Source: RGIG1918 sp964570895
GTDB taxonomy: Bacteria; Cyanobacteriota; Vampirovibrionia; Gastranaerophilales; Gastranaerophilaceae
DNA: 64,000 bases
Direction of reading: 5' to 3'
Assembly (NCBI GenBank): GCA_964570895.1
Contig: CAZMZD010000001.1
Coordinates: 248,001-312,000, forward strand
Both the position numbers and the translations under genes were made by a program. The notes under the pieces were generated by a model. It was not told the origin of the DNA, did no database searches, and saw only the letters and a program-made list of their open reading frames with translations. The first letter of the stretch is position 1, and the number at the start of each line of letters is the position of its first letter. Of the stretch, positions 33,031 to 42,012 are shown in pieces.

Positions 33031-33936
33031 TTAGAAAATATTGTGAATTTCAATAAACTCGACTGCTTCATCTGCTGTTTGGAAAATGTTAATAGCACTT
33101 GATAAATAAACATAATCGAGAGCTTTAATAACATCTTCAGACGGATTTACCAAAATAAACATACCTTCTTTTTGAGAAGTGATTTTATAAATTTCTGCAA
33201 AAATGTAAGCAAAGTTATCAGAGAAAATTTTAATGCCTTCCATATTAAAGATAATGTGCTTTTTCCCTGTTAAAACATCCGCGGTCACTTCTTGCAAAAT
33301 TTTATCAACATATTTTTGGTTATTGATTTTATAAATTGAAAATAGCGCAATGTTATCATTTATGTAGTGCTTGTGGAATTCTTCGTGCGCAAATTTGTTT
33401 GTATCGTAAGAAATGAATTTCAAAATCTTTTCGTGCCAATCAGGTTGTTTTGAAACAAATTCGTCAACGCCCATTTTATAGCACTTTTGAACTAAATCTT
33501 TTTCATCGGTTCCTGATATTACAACAACCTTATATTCTTTTTCGCGAGAACTTTTTAATTCGTTCGCACATTCAAGAACAGCAAGCCCGTCTTCAAAATC
33601 AGGCAAGAATAAGTCTATAACAACATAGTCAAAGCTTTTCTTTTTGAGTTCGGAAATTGCTTCTTCTTTATTTCTTGCAACATAAACATTCATGCCAATT
33701 TTTTTAAGCATTGCCGTAAGTTGATAAATAGAAAGCTCCATATCATCAACAATAAGCACATTTAAAACTTCCGCAGTAAAGAAACTTAGCGGGAAATTGT
33801 AAAAATTAAGCTTTTTTTCAATAGCAATAATAGCGTTTGTAATGTCTTCCGATGTGCATTCATCGGGGCTGACTTCCAATTCCGCCATTTTAATAATGTT
33901 TGCGAGCTGGTCGCGTGTAATTTTAAATTCTTCCAT
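33031..33936 (-). CDS. Response-regulator receiver domain fused to a STAS-like domain
   Basis: 301 residues. Residues 58-175 are a receiver domain: VLIVDD (D64, D65), phospho-acceptor D108 in YVVIDLFLPD, Ser141 in VVISGTD and Lys163 in FVSKQ. Residues about 188-298 look like a STAS/SpoIIAA fold: ALFSIYKINNQKYVDKIL, HIIFNMEGIKIFSDNFAYIF and GMFILVNPSEDVIKAL, the usual strand-helix-Asp/Ser-helix order. The loop residue is Ser in IFSDN, at the place where anti-sigma antagonists are phosphorylated. A ~50-residue helical N-terminus is extra. The likely role is a phosphorelay switch feeding a partner-switching module; partners are not in the window. Confidence 0.75.
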   Translation of the reverse strand: MEEFKITRDQLANIIKMAELEVSPDECTSEDITNAIIAIEKKLNFYNFPLSFFTAEVLNVLIVDDMELSIYQLTAMLKKIGMNVYVARNKEEAISELKKKSFDYVVIDLFLPDFEDGLAVLECANELKSSREKEYKVVVISGTDEKDLVQKCYKMGVDEFVSKQPDWHEKILKFISYDTNKFAHEEFHKHYINDNIALFSIYKINNQKYVDKILQEVTADVLTGKKHIIFNMEGIKIFSDNFAYIFAEIYKITSQKEGMFILVNPSEDVIKALDYVYLSSAINIFQTADEAVEFIEIHNIF

Positions 33937-33943
33937 ACTTTAC

Positions 33944-33949
33944 ATTATA
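33944..33949 (-). promoter_or_regulatory. -10 box of the receiver-STAS gene
   Basis: TATAAT on the minus strand ending 7 nt before the ATG at 33936, with no Shine-Dalgarno sequence. The -35 is not clear. Confidence 0.45.
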
Positions 33950-34003
33950 CAATATTTTTCAATTTTGTAATACAATAATTAAAGTAATTTTATTGAGGTT
34001 TTT

Positions 34004-35500
34004 ATGCAAACAACATTCACAACAAAAGCTTACGGAAAAAACGATATCAGAGGTTTATACCCTGAAGAAGTTAACGCAGAGCTTTTTTACTATACAGGCA
34101 TTGGCTATGTCAATTGGGCACTTGAAAATTTAAGGGAACAAGGCAACCCAAAAACCGCTTCAGACTTATATTTTTCAGTCTGCATGGACGCAAGGCTTCA
34201 TTCGCCAGACCTTAAAAAATCTCTTATATCAGGCATTCGCTCAACAGGCGCAAACGTGCTGGATATCGGGCTTGCGCCAACTCCGCTTGGTTATTACAGC
34301 GAATTTGCAATTCTTGATAAAGATTTTATAAATGGCGGGAAAATCTATGGCGCGCTCATTGTGACCGCTTCGCACAACCCAAAAGAATATAACGGCCTGA
34401 AAATGACCTTCAATAAAGCAAGCTTAAACGAAGCACAAATTAAAGAAGTTAAAGCAAAATGCGAAAAAGCATATGCAGACAAAGATAAAATCGGAAATTA
34501 TGTGCCACCTATCGGGCTTTTGGTTGAAAAATCCCTAATTCCGCACTACATCGATAAATTAGCTTCAACTTTTGGCAAGATTGGCTCTGGCATAAAAGTT
34601 GTTGTTGATAGCGCAAACGCAACAGGCGGAATTGTTGCGCCTGAATTATATAAAGCACTCGGCGCAGAAGTTATAGAACTATATTCTGAACCTGATGGCA
34701 ATTTCCCGAACCATCACCCGAACCCAAGCGTGCTTTCAACCCTTGAAACGCTCCAAAAAACCGTGGTTGAAAACAAAGCGGATATAGGTATCGCTTTCGA
34801 TGGTGATTCAGACAGAATTGGCGCCGTTACATCAGACGGCAGCGCAATCACGGGCGATAAGCTTCTTTTCATCTATGCGATGGATTTAATCAAAGAACTT
34901 GCGCCACGCGGCGAAGTTCCGACAGTCGTAAGCGAAGTTAAATGTTCTCAAGTTTTGTATGATGAAATAAACGCAAACGGCGGAAACGCTGTTATGTATA
35001 AAACAGGGCACGGCTACATTAAATCTAAAATGAAAGAAACGGGCGCGCTGCTTGCAGGCGAAATGAGCGGGCACACTTTCTTTAAAGACAGATATTTTGG
35101 CTATGATGATGCAATTTATGCGGGCTGCAGGTTAATTGAAATCATTGCAAAAAACAAAACGCAAAACAAAGACTTCAATCTTCTTGACATTTTAGAGCCA
35201 TTCAACAAATATAAAACATCAGGCGAAGTTCGCTTGCATTGCCCAAACGAGCTTAAAATTCCTGTTCTTGAAGAATTTACAAAAATGGTAGATGACGAAC
35301 TTTTTGGCTCAAAAATCAGAGAAATAATCACAATAGACGGACTTAGAATTGTGTTTGATGACGGGCTTGCAATAATCAGAAAAAGCAACACGGAACCTGT
35401 TTTCACAATGGGCTTTGAAGCAACCACCCAAGAAAAATGCGACCATTACACAAACACAATGATTGACGAAATAGAAAAATTAATCAAAGCAAAATCATAA
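34004..35500 (+). CDS. Phosphomannomutase/phosphoglucomutase
   Basis: 498 residues with GAGG before the ATG. Family motifs of alpha-D-phosphohexomutases are in order: YGKNDIRGLYP, the phospho-serine loop IVTASHNPKEYNGLK, the metal-binding GIAFDGDSDRIGAV (DGDSDR), the sugar-binding GEMSGHTFF, and the phosphate-binding RKSNTEPVF near the end. It interconverts hexose 1- and 6-phosphates, giving mannose-1-phosphate for GDP-sugars (compare fcl at 51279) or glucose-1-phosphate. Which sugar is preferred cannot be read from sequence. Confidence 0.93.
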   Translation: MQTTFTTKAYGKNDIRGLYPEEVNAELFYYTGIGYVNWALENLREQGNPKTASDLYFSVCMDARLHSPDLKKSLISGIRSTGANVLDIGLAPTPLGYYSEFAILDKDFINGGKIYGALIVTASHNPKEYNGLKMTFNKASLNEAQIKEVKAKCEKAYADKDKIGNYVPPIGLLVEKSLIPHYIDKLASTFGKIGSGIKVVVDSANATGGIVAPELYKALGAEVIELYSEPDGNFPNHHPNPSVLSTLETLQKTVVENKADIGIAFDGDSDRIGAVTSDGSAITGDKLLFIYAMDLIKELAPRGEVPTVVSEVKCSQVLYDEINANGGNAVMYKTGHGYIKSKMKETGALLAGEMSGHTFFKDRYFGYDDAIYAGCRLIEIIAKNKTQNKDFNLLDILEPFNKYKTSGEVRLHCPNELKIPVLEEFTKMVDDELFGSKIREIITIDGLRIVFDDGLAIIRKSNTEPVFTMGFEATTQEKCDHYTNTMIDEIEKLIKAKS

Positions 35501-35518
35501 AATTGCTAAAAACAAAAA

Positions 35519-35552
35519 TCAAATGGCTCGTCATATCGCGGGCCATTTTTTA
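35519..35552 (+). terminator. Terminator after the phosphohexomutase
   Basis: AAATGGCTCG pairs imperfectly with CGCGGGCCATTTTTT, ending in a T run. It lies between convergent genes. Confidence 0.65.
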
Positions 35553-35562
35553 ATGTTTAAAA

Positions 35563-36912
35563 CTAAATATTCACATTCCTCATCATATCTTTAACAGTCT
35601 GAATTGTCGTATCCATGCTAACAAGGTCGGATGTTCTTTGTTGTAAAAAAGCGTTAATTTGCGGCATAAGCTCAATCGCCACATCAAGTTTGGGGTTAGA
35701 GCCTGCTTGATACATACCGACATCAATCAAATCTTTGTTTTCACGATAAATCGAGAGTAATTGGCGCATTTTATGCACTGCGGCTTTATGCTCGTCATCC
35801 GCAATTGCCGTAAACAACCTTGAAATAGAGCCCAAAGTGTCAATTGCAGGGTAATGGTTCATCTCTGCCATTTTTCTTGATAAGAAAATGTGCCCGTCAA
35901 CAATCCCACGCACAATGTCAACAATCGGGTCGGTGATGTCATCGCCTTCCATAAGAACCGTGTAAAGCGCCGTTATCGAACCTTTATCCGAGTTTCCTGT
36001 GCGCTCAAGTGCCCTTTGAAGCCAAGAAAAAATCGAAGGCGGATAACCTTTCATAGTAGGCGGTTCGCCAATCGAAAGCCCAACTTCTCTGCCTGCCATA
36101 GCGCACCTTGTCACAGTGTCTGTCATTAAGAAAACTTTTTTACCTTTATCCCTAAAATACTCACAGACCGTTGTCGCTGATAGCAAGCATTTCATACGAA
36201 TAAGAGGCGGCAAGTCGCCTGTCGCGCAAATGACAACAGACCTTTTCATACCTTCTTCGCCAAGTGCTTCTTCAATAAACTCGCGCACTTCTCTGCCACG
36301 TTCGCCAATCAGGGCAACCACGTTAACATCTGCGTCCGAGTTTCTTGCAATCATACCCATCATCGTACTTTTGCCAACGCCCGAACCTGCAAAAAGCCCC
36401 ATCCTTTGCCCGCAACCAAGTGTCAGCATTGAATCTATTGCGCGCACGCCCGTTGAAAACCTTTCTTTAATAATCGGGCGAGTAAACGGATCCGGCACAG
36501 AGCCCATAACGTTCATCCATTCAGCACTCGAGGTGTCAAGCGGCATTGAATCAAGCGGTTCACCAAGCGGGTTCAAGAGCCTGCCAAGCAAAAAATCGCC
36601 CACAGGGAACAAAATCGGCTCGCCCGTTGTTTCCACAAGGCTTCCTTGTCCAATCCCTTCGCCATCATACAAAAGCAAAAGCTGCGCAGCATCCCCTTTA
36701 AAAGCCACGACTTCCGCCGGCTTTTTCTCGCCAAGATAGTTGGTAATATAGCACAAATCCCCAATTTTAAGCCCCGGAAGCTTAACCTCAACCGTGATAC
36801 CCACAAGTTTTGAAACCGTGCCTTTGTATTGGTACAAATTCATCTCTGCAAGCTTATTCAGCGCTTTATTTTTTATATTTGCTATTTTGTTTTCAATTTC
36901 TTCTTTTTGCAA
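35563..36912 (-). CDS. fliI: FliI/YscN-type export ATPase
   Basis: 449 residues, full length for flagellar FliI. Walker A FAGSGVGKSTMM (near 170), ALIGERGREVREFI, Walker B VFLMTDTVTRCAMAGREVGL and the SGKGSITALYTVLMEGDD-like region are all present. FliI powers export through the flagellar type III apparatus; virulence ATPases (SctN) are close relatives. The VGLSIGEPPTMKGYPPS segment fits FliI. No other flagellar or injectisome gene is in the window. It lies 15 bp downstream of a sensor kinase on the same strand, an unusual partner. Confidence 0.88.
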   Translation of the reverse strand: MQKEEIENKIANIKNKALNKLAEMNLYQYKGTVSKLVGITVEVKLPGLKIGDLCYITNYLGEKKPAEVVAFKGDAAQLLLLYDGEGIGQGSLVETTGEPILFPVGDFLLGRLLNPLGEPLDSMPLDTSSAEWMNVMGSVPDPFTRPIIKERFSTGVRAIDSMLTLGCGQRMGLFAGSGVGKSTMMGMIARNSDADVNVVALIGERGREVREFIEEALGEEGMKRSVVICATGDLPPLIRMKCLLSATTVCEYFRDKGKKVFLMTDTVTRCAMAGREVGLSIGEPPTMKGYPPSIFSWLQRALERTGNSDKGSITALYTVLMEGDDITDPIVDIVRGIVDGHIFLSRKMAEMNHYPAIDTLGSISRLFTAIADDEHKAAVHKMRQLLSIYRENKDLIDVGMYQAGSNPKLDVAIELMPQINAFLQQRTSDLVSMDTTIQTVKDMMRNVNI

Positions 36913-36927
36913 AGCAACACCTATATT

Positions 36928-38991
36928 TTACGCCTTTTCGCGTACCTCAAAAGAAATTTCCCAATCTGAAATTTTATCAGAATTTTCATCTGTCGAACCT
37001 GCGCCATCATTTTCAAAATCAACGAGCGGTTTATTCAAGCTTTTATCCCCCTCGAGTTCGTTCTGCTCGGTTCTTTCTTTTGCTCTATATGGCTCCAAAG
37101 GCTCATCCGCAGATTTTGAAATTTTAGGAACAAAATTTTCAACCATTTCTCTATGTGATTTTTCAACCGATTTTATTTCATATCCGCCATCTTCAACCGT
37201 GTCATCATCTTTTATTACAAGAGGAAGTGCAAAGCTAAACACAGAGCCTTTTCCAACTTCTGATGTCACCCAAATTTTCCCGTGGTGATATTTTTCAACA
37301 GCAACACGAGCAAGGTGCAGCCCAAGCCCCGTGCCTTTTATGGAGTGCGAAGAATTTTCAACCCTGTAAAATCTGTCAAAAATCTTGCCCAAGTGCTCTT
37401 TTGCAATTCCCATACCAAAATCTTCAACAGAAATTTCAATAAAATCAGGCTGATTTGAAAGCTCTGCACGAATTCTAACACGCGAATTATTATCCGAATA
37501 TTTGATCGCATTTGTAATTAAATTATTCAAAACGCGTTCAATGCTATCTTCATTATACGGAACTTCAGGCAAATCAGGCTCCGCAATAACAGAAATTTTA
37601 ATATTTTTTTCATCTGCCAAAACTTTGAGCGAATTGACCGTTTCATTTATCGTGCCAACAATATTTCCATATTTCATCTCAAGTTTAGAGTCGTTTTGAA
37701 GTTTTGAAAAGTCCAAAATATCGTTCACCATTTTGTTCAAGCGAATAACTTCTTGGTTGATTGTTCCAATAAACTCTTTTTGCTCATCAAAATTAAATTC
37801 ATTGCCATAATTATACAAAGTATCCGCGTAAGTTCTAAGAACCGTAACAGGTGTTCTTAATTCATGTGAAACATTTGATATAAAATCGCTTTTCATTTTA
37901 TCAACTTCAGCTTCTTTTGTAATATCAATCAAAATCAAAATGTAACCAAGATAATCGTGAGATTTTGAATAAATCGGGGACACTATTGTTTTAATGACGC
38001 TTGACGCAACATCAACATTAAACTCAAGCGGTTTTTTCTCCATAATATCAAGCGGAGTGTTTTTAAAGAGCGCAATTTTTTCTTTAAAACACAAAACCCC
38101 GTTTGTATCGCAATAATCTTGAATATGCGTATCAATAATTTCAGAAGGTGTCGCAGATAAAATAGACTGCGCAGCGTTATTTATGATTGTAATTTTATCA
38201 AAATTATCACAAACCACAACGCCATTTGCAATGCTCATAAGCACAGATTCAAGTTTATTTTTCTCAAGCGTGATTGTATCAATATTTTGCTCTTCAAAAG
38301 CGTGAAGCCTTTTGGACATATCATTAAACGCCGCAAAAAGTTCTTTAATTTCGCCACTTGCTTGCGAATAATCAAGCATAGTGCCAAATTTCCCGCTGGA
38401 TATTTCCTTTACCCCATGGTGAAGCATTGTAAGTTCTCGCGCAATTAAAATAGAATTTGCAAAAATAACAAGCGTGAACACCACCCAAACAAGAGTAAAA
38501 ATGAAAAGCATTGAGTTTTTAGTGGTTTTAACCACATCTCGCGCCATATCGGCCGTAAGCCCGATATCCACAGAGCCCGTCACTTTTCCAAAACCATCTT
38601 TAATCGGGGATGAAATATTGATTTTTGTGCCATCAAGTCTTGATGTAAAATCTTTATTTGTTGAATAAATAACCTTCCCGTTTGCATCTTTAAAATTCAA
38701 ATAAGAAATGTCTTTATTTGTTCTAATGATTGATTCAGAGTGAGTTTTGAGAATTGTGTTTCTCATCTCTGGCGGCATGTCACGCGTAAGTTCATAAGTT
38801 TGAATTGCTAAAGTTTTTGTAAGCAATTGTCCAAAATTTGAATAGCCTTCATACAGTTTTTTCTGAATATTTCCGATAGAAATAAAAGCAAGCGCAACGA
38901 TAATTATTGTAGATACAATAACTCCTGATAATATTAGCTTGTTTTGGTCCGTTAAATCTATATTTGGAAAAATACTAAATTTTCTATTCAT
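36928..38991 (-). CDS. Sensor histidine kinase (WalK/PhoR-like)
   Basis: 687 residues. TM1 about 16-37, a periplasmic sensor of about 120 residues, TM2 about 160-185, a HAMP linker, and a PAS domain (about 245-360, NGVVVCDNFDKITIINNAAQ). Then HisKA with the phospho-acceptor in FISNVSHELRTPVTVLR, and an ATPase domain with N-box LNNLITNAIKYS, EDFGMGIAKEHL and KGTGLGLHLARVAVEK. About 85 acidic tail residues follow. It phosphorylates a response regulator not found next to it. The start is the ATG at 38991; an upstream TTG adds seven residues. It lies between the U32/HAD gene and fliI on one strand. Confidence 0.9.
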   Translation of the reverse strand: MNRKFSIFPNIDLTDQNKLILSGVIVSTIIIVALAFISIGNIQKKLYEGYSNFGQLLTKTLAIQTYELTRDMPPEMRNTILKTHSESIIRTNKDISYLNFKDANGKVIYSTNKDFTSRLDGTKINISSPIKDGFGKVTGSVDIGLTADMARDVVKTTKNSMLFIFTLVWVVFTLVIFANSILIARELTMLHHGVKEISSGKFGTMLDYSQASGEIKELFAAFNDMSKRLHAFEEQNIDTITLEKNKLESVLMSIANGVVVCDNFDKITIINNAAQSILSATPSEIIDTHIQDYCDTNGVLCFKEKIALFKNTPLDIMEKKPLEFNVDVASSVIKTIVSPIYSKSHDYLGYILILIDITKEAEVDKMKSDFISNVSHELRTPVTVLRTYADTLYNYGNEFNFDEQKEFIGTINQEVIRLNKMVNDILDFSKLQNDSKLEMKYGNIVGTINETVNSLKVLADEKNIKISVIAEPDLPEVPYNEDSIERVLNNLITNAIKYSDNNSRVRIRAELSNQPDFIEISVEDFGMGIAKEHLGKIFDRFYRVENSSHSIKGTGLGLHLARVAVEKYHHGKIWVTSEVGKGSVFSFALPLVIKDDDTVEDGGYEIKSVEKSHREMVENFVPKISKSADEPLEPYRAKERTEQNELEGDKSLNKPLVDFENDGAGSTDENSDKISDWEISFEVREKA

Positions 38992-39036
38992 ATCACCAAT
39001 ATTGTAGCACAAAAAGATAGTTACAAAGTATTAATT

Positions 39037-40782
39037 TTATTTAATAAAAAGTCTTTCCAACTTGCGCACAAAACGAGTTAACTTAGGCTCGGTGTCTGCC
39101 GTGATTGAATCCACCAAAGCCGTTTTAAGCCCTGCGTTTTTGCCTGCTAAAATATCTGTTAGCGGCCTATCGCCAATAATCATTGTTTCATCAGGAATTG
39201 AATTTAGCTCGCTAAGTGCCTGTTTAATGCCGATAACATCAGGCTTTTGCGCACTATCATAAATCTTAACTTTAGTTTGAGCCTGAATTTTTTGAGTGTA
39301 TTCTTTGCTGTAATTATTTGAAATTATCGCAAGTTTATATTTTTTTGCAAGCTCAAACAAAAGCTGCTGAACTCTTGGCTCAATCACGCCGGATTTTGAA
39401 GCAGTGAGCGTGCTATCAAGGTCAAAAAGAAGAGTTGTTAAATTGAACTTTTCTAAATGTTCCTGAAGTTCATATATTGATTTCAAATTCAAATCAGGTT
39501 TAATTCTGCCTTTTAAAATCGGAAGATACCCTTTAAGCGGCATTTTTTTATCCGTTTTTTTGACTTCAATTCTTTTATCCGTAATTCCAACCGTTCTAAT
39601 TAGTGCATAGCCCACATTTTCAGGCATTTTATCAAATTTCATCAAAACAACATCGTTTGTGTTTGCAACAAATAAATTGTTTTCTTTTTCGTTTTTAATT
39701 GCAACAATTTTGGCTTCAACACTTTCAGAAGGCGTTATAATTTCAACCACGTCGCCTGTTGTCATTTTATTTTTTGTTTCAACTTGCAAAAATTCCCCGT
39801 CTTGCTTTAAAACAATACCGAGAAAATCCGCGCCGGCAAGCCCTTTTGAGATATCATAACTGTAAGACTCTGAATTATTATCCCCTAAGAAAAATCCTTT
39901 TGTATAGCCCCTGTTTCCAACCTTTAAAAGCTCATTGAAACCGTCGCGTGCTGAAATTTTGCCATCAAGCACCATTCTATAAGCCCTTGCCGTTGCGCTT
40001 ACATAGTAAAGTGATTTTGTTCTGCCTTCAATTTTAAACGAAGCAACGCCCGCGTCGCGAAGGTTTTGAATGTGCTCAATCAAGCACAAATCTTTTGGAG
40101 ATAAAATATGTGAACCATGATTATCTTGGCACACTTCGTAATATTCCCCTGGGCGCGTTTCCTCGAGCAATTTATAGCTCCATCTACAAGGTTGCGCACA
40201 GCCGCCTGAATTTGCTTTTCTTGAATTTTTTGTCATAAAGTCAGAAAGCAAACATCTGCCTGAAAAACTCATGCATTGCGAACCATGCACGAAGCATTCA
40301 AGCTCGATATTAGGGCAATCTGAAACCATTTTTTCAATCTGTTTATACGAAAGTTCGCGCGCTAAAATCACCCTTTTTGCGCCAAGCCCTTCCCAAAATT
40401 TAACCGCTTCAGAGTTTAGAGTGTTTGTTTGAGTTGAAATATGAATATCGATTTCAGGAAGTTCGCGGCTTATTATGTTATAAATCCCAAAGTCCGAAAG
40501 TATTATAGCGTCCGGGTTTGCTTCTTTTATAACACCCAGATTTTCATATAATTTTTTTATATCATTTTCAAAAGCAAAAATGTTAACCGTCAAATAAGCG
40601 CGCTTCCCAAGCTCGTGCGCTCTTGCAATTGCTTCTTTTAAATTTTCGCGCGTAATTAAACTCCCTTTGCGCATTGTTCTAAGCGAAAAATCAACCATAC
40701 CGAGGTAAACAGCGTCAGCACCATATTGTATAGCATATTCCATTTTTTCAATATTGCCCGCAGGAAGTAAAAGTTCAGCCAT
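39037..40782 (-). CDS. U32-family protein (TrhP/YegQ-like) fused to a YqeG-like HAD phosphatase
   Basis: 581 residues with GGAGAAATT upstream. Residues 1-440 are a U32 protein: LLLPAGNIEKMEYAIQYGAD, YLTVNIFAFENDI, ECFVHGSQCMSFSGRCLLSD, the cysteines of SGGCAQPCRW, and SPKDLCLIEHI...FKIEGR. Proteins of this kind (TrhP, RlhA) add hydroxyl groups to tRNA or rRNA. Residues 455-575 are a HAD phosphatase: LLFDLDSTLTAS (nucleophile DxDxT), IISNNYS and IIGDRPLTDILAGKNAG, the YqeG pattern. The two are normally separate genes. The fusion is unbroken in frame and both active regions look intact. Confidence 0.85.
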   Translation of the reverse strand: MAELLLPAGNIEKMEYAIQYGADAVYLGMVDFSLRTMRKGSLITRENLKEAIARAHELGKRAYLTVNIFAFENDIKKLYENLGVIKEANPDAIILSDFGIYNIISRELPEIDIHISTQTNTLNSEAVKFWEGLGAKRVILARELSYKQIEKMVSDCPNIELECFVHGSQCMSFSGRCLLSDFMTKNSRKANSGGCAQPCRWSYKLLEETRPGEYYEVCQDNHGSHILSPKDLCLIEHIQNLRDAGVASFKIEGRTKSLYYVSATARAYRMVLDGKISARDGFNELLKVGNRGYTKGFFLGDNNSESYSYDISKGLAGADFLGIVLKQDGEFLQVETKNKMTTGDVVEIITPSESVEAKIVAIKNEKENNLFVANTNDVVLMKFDKMPENVGYALIRTVGITDKRIEVKKTDKKMPLKGYLPILKGRIKPDLNLKSIYELQEHLEKFNLTTLLFDLDSTLTASKSGVIEPRVQQLLFELAKKYKLAIISNNYSKEYTQKIQAQTKVKIYDSAQKPDVIGIKQALSELNSIPDETMIIGDRPLTDILAGKNAGLKTALVDSITADTEPKLTRFVRKLERLFIK

Positions 40783-40859
40783 AATTTCTCCTTAAAATCC
40801 ACAACAATTTTACCAAAAATAAGAAAGATTAACAAATAGCCCTTTTTTAAAAAATGTTG

Positions 40860-40865
40860 TAAAAT
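40860..40865 (+). promoter_or_regulatory. -10 box of the nagA-like operon
   Basis: TAAAAT with 6 nt (TTTCCT) to the ATG at 40872. The sequence from the box through the start resembles that of the spoIID-like gene at 2923-2938. Confidence 0.4.
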
Positions 40866-40871
40866 TTTCCT

Positions 40872-41741
40872 ATGAGAATTATTGATATACACACCCACGG
40901 GGGATACGGAGTAAATTTTAATAGAGCAGATGTGAGTGACATTTACAATTTCGCAAAGAAAATTAAAGCACACTCATACGATGCCTTTTGCCCGACTCTT
41001 GCTTCAGACACTCAAGACAACCTGCACAAAGCGCTCAAAAACTTTTCAAAATATTTAAAAAAAGGGCAAGACCCTGCCTGTGCGCAAATTTTGGGCCTAC
41101 ATTTAGAATGCGGTTTCTTAAACCCCAAAAAAAAAGGAACACACTCAAAAGAAGACTTGTTTGAGCCAAATATTGAAAATTGGTTCAAGCATTTTAAAGA
41201 ATTTGCAGACATTATAAAAATTGTGACACTTGCGCCCGAACTTGATAAAAACCAAGAACTTCAAAAATACCTAATTTCAAAAGACATTAAAGTTCAAGCA
41301 GGGCACACGATGGCGGAAGATTTAGGCTTGTGTGACGGCGTAACGCACATTTTTAACGCAATGCCTCCACTTTCACACAAAAAAGACAATGTAACAAGCG
41401 CAGCTCTTGCAGATAATAACATTTTCGTTGAATTTATAGGCGATTTAATCCACACAACAAAAAATATGGCAAACATTTTATTTAAAGTTAAAGATAAATC
41501 CAAAATCCTTCTAGTTAGCGACTCTTTACCTATTGCACATTCAGGTTTAGATGAAATTGAATTCTGCAACCATAAAGTTCTTAAAAACGGCAAAGGCGAA
41601 GACGGAACGCTTGCCGGAAGCGTGAAATTTTTAGATGAAATTGCACAAAACTTAATAAATAAAAAAATAATTACGGAAGAAGAAGCTGATATGATGTGCT
41701 ATCAAAATCAGCTTAAATATCTCGATTTGAAAGGAATTTAA
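40872..41741 (+). CDS. nagA: N-acetylglucosamine-6-phosphate deacetylase-like amidohydrolase
   Basis: 289 residues, about 90 shorter than typical NagA (about 380); the N-terminal beta domain is missing and the protein starts at the barrel with IIDIHTHGGYG. Metal and substrate motifs are GLHLECGF (usually HLEGPF), QAGHTMA, GVTHIFNAMPPLSH and the catalytic Asp in LVSDSLPIAHSG, then LAGS. The enzyme removes acetate from GlcNAc-6-phosphate in amino-sugar recycling. The shortened N-terminus and the Cys in the HLECGF box may mean altered substrate or metal use. Confidence 0.8.
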   Translation: MRIIDIHTHGGYGVNFNRADVSDIYNFAKKIKAHSYDAFCPTLASDTQDNLHKALKNFSKYLKKGQDPACAQILGLHLECGFLNPKKKGTHSKEDLFEPNIENWFKHFKEFADIIKIVTLAPELDKNQELQKYLISKDIKVQAGHTMAEDLGLCDGVTHIFNAMPPLSHKKDNVTSAALADNNIFVEFIGDLIHTTKNMANILFKVKDKSKILLVSDSLPIAHSGLDEIEFCNHKVLKNGKGEDGTLAGSVKFLDEIAQNLINKKIITEEEADMMCYQNQLKYLDLKGI

Positions 41742-41742
41742 A

Positions 41743-42012
41743 ATGAGCGACAAAGTTGTTTCGATAGGCAGAAAATCAAAAAAGAAAACAGAAGAAAAGA
41801 AGCAAGAGCAAAATTTTCAAGATAACAGAGTATATTGCTCTTTCTGTGGTCGCCCAAACACAGAAGTCCCAAAAATGGTTAAAGGCCCAGGGGTAAACAT
41901 TTGCTCCGAATGCACCCTTATTGCCGTTCAATATTTAATTCTTCAAGATGGGGCTCTATCACAAGAAGCACAAAAAATCATAGATTTATTATGGAATGTA
42001 AATAATGACTAA
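41743..42012 (+). CDS. Stand-alone ClpX-type C4 zinc finger protein
   Basis: 89 residues with AAAGGA before the ATG. A lysine-rich N-terminus is followed by YCSFCGRPNTEVPKMV, then GPGVNICSECTLIA: the C-x2-C-x18-C-x2-C zinc-binding domain that ClpX uses for dimerisation and substrate or adaptor recognition. There is no AAA+ domain after it. A free ZBD could compete for or deliver ClpXP substrates; that role is inference. The next gene starts 8 bp inside its end. Confidence 0.82.
   Translation: MSDKVVSIGRKSKKKTEEKKQEQNFQDNRVYCSFCGRPNTEVPKMVKGPGVNICSECTLIAVQYLILQDGALSQEAQKIIDLLWNVNND

Noticed and set aside
35116..35427. Antisense frame of 103 codons under the phosphohexomutase
   Set aside because: No ribosome site and no motif; the opposite strand encodes the conserved C-terminal domain.
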